Of a stretch of DNA of 35,177 bases, positions 32,538 to 35,177 are shown in pieces (position 1 is the stretch's first letter; each line of letters starts with the position of its first letter). A program made the position numbers and the translations under genes. The DNA lies in contig DGQT01000071.1 in NCBI GenBank assembly GCA_002390845.1, forward strand, positions 1 through 35,177, written 5' to 3'. Source of the DNA: Chitinophagaceae bacterium UBA4407. Lineage in GTDB: Bacteria > Bacteroidota > Bacteroidia > Chitinophagales > Chitinophagaceae. The notes under the pieces were generated by a model, which was not told the origin of the DNA, ran no database searches, and worked only from the letters and a program-made list of their open reading frames with translations.

Positions 32538-34799
32538 TCAAAGTATCTTTACCAAACTACTATTTATTGTATTCGACAAATTTTCTATTTCTTGTTTTAA
32601 CTTTTGCTGCTTTTTATGAAACGGCTCAATATGGTTCTTAGCAAATTCATTCTGATACTTTATATCAATGTAATCAATATAATATGCCTTTAAATCATCT
32701 TCTCTAATAGTAAGTTTAGAAGTACCATCGGCTAAATCTGATACCATCTGCTTACGCATAAAATTGAAATACGTATTGTAGAACTTTAAGTTAATAGGAT
32801 ATAGCTCTGGCTGTTTTGGTGTTAAAACAAGACACAGGTTGCTTGCAATAAACTTACCGTTTACATAATGGCTTCTACCAAGTGACCCAGCAGCAGATAC
32901 AACATAAACAATAGCTTCTTTATCGTAATCAAATGAATTATGCTGCTTCCAATCTTCCGACCCTGTAATAAAGTCATATTCACCTTCTTCGCTGTTTTCA
33001 CTTGCTAAAGAGCCTTTTTCAATATTGAACAAGTCATCAATCAAAAGCATTTTAGACTTTCTATTATAAATGTTTGGAACACCAGCGAAATTCAAAACAC
33101 CATCTTTAAATATTTTTCGTTTTTCACAAACGCCTTTTTTCTCTGTTGAGTTTAAAATACTTTGCAAAACATCTGCTCTTATTGCATCCCATTTTTTATA
33201 TTTATCGACCCTTCCTTTGTGCTGAATACTTACAAATCCATCATCTTCTAAATGATAAAACAATACTTCGTCATTTTCTTGATGTGGAGTTTTTGTAAAC
33301 CCAAAAACAGAAGTGTTTACAGTTCTTTTTTGCTCATTAAAAAGTTTAAACGGCATTTTAATAACAAAATCCAATTTGGCTATTTCAAGTAATTCTTTGG
33401 CTAATCCGCCTTGATTTTGTGTTAACGTAGGCGTAGGCATAATGATTACCAATTTTCCGTTTGGCTCTAAATATTCTAATGCTTGTCTTACAAATTTAAT
33501 TGAGTTGTTATTTTCGTACGGAGGATTTATAATGCACTTTGTCGGCTTTGTTTCTTTTATAAATTGTAGCAGTTCTGCATCTTTATTATTTAATATACTT
33601 TCATGTGTATCATTTAGCAAACTACTTCTAAATAACATGTTCGTTCTGCCGTCACCGTGCAGAAACATATTGGAGCAAGCCAAAGCAAACAATACGGGGT
33701 CAACTTCAAATCCTAATAATTGGTGTTCTTTAATGTTGTGTATAACTGCATCATCATTATTTGCCTTTGTAATCATTACTTCCATTGCTTCCATTAAAAA
33801 ACCACCAGTTCCAGCACAAGTATCAATTACAACGTCGTTTGCATTTAATCTTGCTAATTCAACCATCAGGCTTTTGATATGGTCAGGGGTAAGTATTATA
33901 TTTTTGTTGTCTATTTTTCCTGCTCTTGATAAAAAGATTTTGTAAGCCTTGCCAAGAATATCATGCTTCTCGTCATTTTGAAAGGGCTTGTAAATATTTT
34001 TCTCAATTATTTCAATAATTTTTCTATACTCAATAAGTGAGTAATCAATGTTCTTTATGAAAGAAAACCTATCTCTCCAATTATATTCCTTTGAAAGGCT
34101 ATTTATTTTATTTGATAGTTGTCTTGTGATTGCTTCTAATATTGCATTGTTCAGATTGTGTGCTTCAAGAACCGTATGCTTTTGTGTCTTCACTTCATCC
34201 GCAGACGGTGCTTGTATTTTCTTATAGGTGCTTCTAAAAGTGTTATCCTTTAGGGCAACCATTAATCCTGAAAAGAATAAACTTCGGTCAGCATCTCTCA
34301 CCTTGTTTTCTGAATTAAATGTTTTATTCAGGCTTTTTAAAACAGTAGTCAAACTTTCAGCAGAGATACTTTCTCCATACTTATTTTGCCTAAATAGTTT
34401 ATCAATATTGGACAAAGCAAGCAAAGCATTGTTAGCCTTTAAGGGAATTATATTTCCGTCAATACGCAAAAAATAATCAACTTTTAGACTTTGCATAGTT
34501 TGACCCGAAACAGAAATACCTATAATATCCTTTTCAATTTTATTAATTGTCATATAGTGCTTAACCTCTGAAACGGCTTCTTTGTGGGCTGTAGATTTTG
34601 CCTCGACAACAATAAAATATTCTTCTTCCTCTCTTAGAAAATCTGGATAACCTTTGTAGGTTGTACTTTTCTTAGATTGGAAACCAAACTCTTTAGGAAT
34701 AGCTGACTTTTCAATAAAAGCATCAGCACCATAAAATCCTCTAAACAAGTTTTCTGTTATTGTTTCGCTTTTCACACCTTTGTAATTTTTAGTTGACAT
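32538..34799 (-). CDS. Single-chain type IIG-like restriction-modification enzyme
   Basis: This 753-residue fusion carries three functions. Residues 1-90 are a PD-(D/E)xK nuclease domain of the HsdR N-terminal kind, with Pro52-Asp53 and Glu66-Ala-Lys68 (FIVVEAKST). Residues about 280-520 are an N6-adenine DNA methylase with the SAM motif IDTCAGTGGFLMEAM (about 328-342) and the catalytic NPPY motif (about 425-428). Residues about 590-753 are one HsdS-like target recognition domain (FNIEKGSLASE, GSLGRSHYVNGKFIASNL, DGTSKLTIREDDL) ending in a coiled coil (KKQQKLKQEIENL). The R-M-S order in one chain is that of type IIG enzymes, which modify and cut the same site. It is the only gene of its cassette, so it arrives as a complete self-contained defence and addiction unit. 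All key residues appear intact. Confidence 0.88.
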   Translation of the reverse strand: MSTKNYKGVKSETITENLFRGFYGADAFIEKSAIPKEFGFQSKKSTTYKGYPDFLREEEEYFIVVEAKSTAHKEAVSEVKHYMTINKIEKDIIGISVSGQTMQSLKVDYFLRIDGNIIPLKANNALLALSNIDKLFRQNKYGESISAESLTTVLKSLNKTFNSENKVRDADRSLFFSGLMVALKDNTFRSTYKKIQAPSADEVKTQKHTVLEAHNLNNAILEAITRQLSNKINSLSKEYNWRDRFSFIKNIDYSLIEYRKIIEIIEKNIYKPFQNDEKHDILGKAYKIFLSRAGKIDNKNIILTPDHIKSLMVELARLNANDVVIDTCAGTGGFLMEAMEVMITKANNDDAVIHNIKEHQLLGFEVDPVLFALACSNMFLHGDGRTNMLFRSSLLNDTHESILNNKDAELLQFIKETKPTKCIINPPYENNNSIKFVRQALEYLEPNGKLVIIMPTPTLTQNQGGLAKELLEIAKLDFVIKMPFKLFNEQKRTVNTSVFGFTKTPHQENDEVLFYHLEDDGFVSIQHKGRVDKYKKWDAIRADVLQSILNSTEKKGVCEKRKIFKDGVLNFAGVPNIYNRKSKMLLIDDLFNIEKGSLASENSEEGEYDFITGSEDWKQHNSFDYDKEAIVYVVSAAGSLGRSHYVNGKFIASNLCLVLTPKQPELYPINLKFYNTYFNFMRKQMVSDLADGTSKLTIREDDLKAYYIDYIDIKYQNEFAKNHIEPFHKKQQKLKQEIENLSNTINSSLVKIL

Positions 34800-34866
34800 A
34801 ATAAAACGACACTTTTATTTGAAAATGCCGACAAGATAAAACATCCCACGCAAAAGCCGACAAACA

Positions 34867-34912
34867 GGTACAAAGGCACACAAAATCCTGACACAACGCT
34901 AACCTTTGTACC
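34867..34912 (-). promoter_or_regulatory. Inverted repeat upstream of the restriction-modification gene
   Basis: GGTACAAAGG (34867-34876) and CCTTTGTACC (34903-34912) are exact complements 26 bases apart, 68 to 113 bases upstream of the ATG at 34799. It may be an operator or the stem of a leader RNA that limits expression of a toxic nuclease. No controller gene is seen. Confidence 0.5.
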
Positions 34913-34921
34913 CCTTTGCGG

Positions 34922-34936
34922 CTTGCAGACGCTTCT
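34922..34936 (+). repeat. 15-bp direct repeat flanking the restriction-modification gene (copy 2)
   Basis: This is identical to 32513-32527 (CTTGCAGACGCTTCT). The flanking bases differ (GG before, AAAACC after), so the repeat is bounded at about 15 bases. Confidence 0.6.
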
Positions 34937-34980
34937 AAAACCCCTCGATACAATTAAAACAATGTTGGACAGAAGGGCGA

Positions 34981-35069
34981 ACGCATAACAAGGGGTTTGC
35001 CAAAATACGGGCTGACCCAAGTTATCTTCATCTGCTGTAATTCTATTGTGCTTCATATCGGGCTGGACG
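34981..35069 (+). other. attC-like recombination site of the right cassette
   Basis: The site opens with ACGCATAAC, the reverse complement of the cassette start at 32346-32354, and closes with TCGGGCTGGACG just before the crossover at 35069/35070. At 89 bases it has the same length as the left site (40-128), and the two align end to end (GGTTTG, GGGCTGAC, CTTCA, TCGGGCTGGACG). As on the left, R boxes pair but L boxes do not obviously do so. A 94-codon minus-strand frame that crosses the site is not credible as a gene. Confidence 0.65.
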
Positions 35070-35177
35070 TAATTCTATTTAGCTTTTTGTTATTATCTTC
35101 ATCTACATATTTTCAATCATCATCGGTCATGGGCGGACGGAATACTAATTCCCGTACTTCGGCAAGCCCTGTTCGTT
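35070..35177 (+). other. Start of the next right-hand cassette (partial)
   Basis: By analogy with the left end, a second cassette should start at 35070 (TAATTCTATTTAGC). Only 108 bases are visible. An ATG at about 35130 (GGTCATGGGCGGACGG) opens a short frame to the window end, but nothing identifies a gene. Confidence 0.3.

Larger units (their letters stand above)
32347..35069 (+). mobile_element. Integron-like gene cassette, right array, position 1
   Basis: This 2723-bp unit runs from the attI crossover to the attC-like site. Its start GTTATGCGT (32346-32354) is the reverse complement of ACGCATAAC (34981-34989), which opens the attC-like site, so the circular form would have a matched R'/R'' pair. 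It carries one large gene, the restriction-modification fusion, reading against the array direction, so that gene needs its own promoter inside the cassette. The cassette is more AT-rich than the chromosomal core. Confidence 0.65.

Noticed and set aside
34772..35056. 94-codon minus-strand frame crossing the right attC-like site
   Set aside because: It overlaps the start of the restriction-modification gene and covers an attachment site and inverted repeats; no coding features.

Overview
The window looks like chromosomal DNA from a Bacteroidota bacterium, most likely of the Chitinophagaceae type. The evidence is AT-rich sequence, several secreted proteins with C-terminal type IX secretion (T9SS) sorting domains, a bacillithiol-type BshA, Bacteroidota-style -33/-7 promoter motifs and tandem DUF4331 proteins. 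No tRNA, rRNA or CRISPR array was seen.

Layout. (1) Positions 1-2115 are the left integron-like end. A complete tyrosine recombinase (919-2115, minus) is followed 2 bp after its stop codon by a 101-bp attI-like sequence (816-916). Then comes a gene cassette (815 to 40, minus) with one small secreted-protein gene and an attC-like site, and the first codons of a second cassette. (2) Positions 2.2-31.9 kb look like ordinary chromosome: a conserved hypothetical protein next to two 21-bp-period tandem repeats, an Asp-box T9SS protein, BshA, an M28 peptidase, an RsmI-like methyltransferase, an EI24/CysZ-like membrane protein, 3-methyladenine glycosylase, a GMC oxidoreductase/gluconate dehydrogenase subunit 3/haem lipoprotein/gluconokinase group, HupE/UreJ, a TPR protein, two DUF4331 paralogues, a delta-60 repeat protein, two small unknown genes, a CheB-CheR-PAS-histidine kinase fusion and a single-domain response regulator. 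(3) Positions 32.1-35.2 kb are the right integron-like end, pointing the other way. It holds a 35-codon remnant of a second recombinase, a second copy of the 101-bp attI-like sequence (98 of 101 identical, inverted relative to the left copy), and a 2.7-kb cassette carrying a fused type IIG-like restriction-modification enzyme and a second attC-like site.

The main discovery is this pair of outward-facing cassette platforms. On each side the bases just after the attI crossover are the exact reverse complement of the bases that open the attC-like site at the far end of the cassette (10 bp on the left, 9 bp on the right). That is the R'/R'' relationship of integron cassettes. The recombinase lacks the insertion that defines classical IntI, and attI lies at its 3' end. 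This is therefore either a divergent Bacteroidota integron class or an independent cassette system. Recombination between the two attI copies would invert about 31 kb of chromosome.

A second pervasive feature is a REP/MITE-like intergenic repeat (arm core GTGTCACTCACTTGTACGG, or its partner GTACAAGTGTGCGACGCAAC in the other orientation). It occurs in most of the larger gaps, twice as a complete palindromic element of about 130-150 bp (7486-7618 and 18193-18341). Many short open frames in the gaps are only this repeat read as protein.
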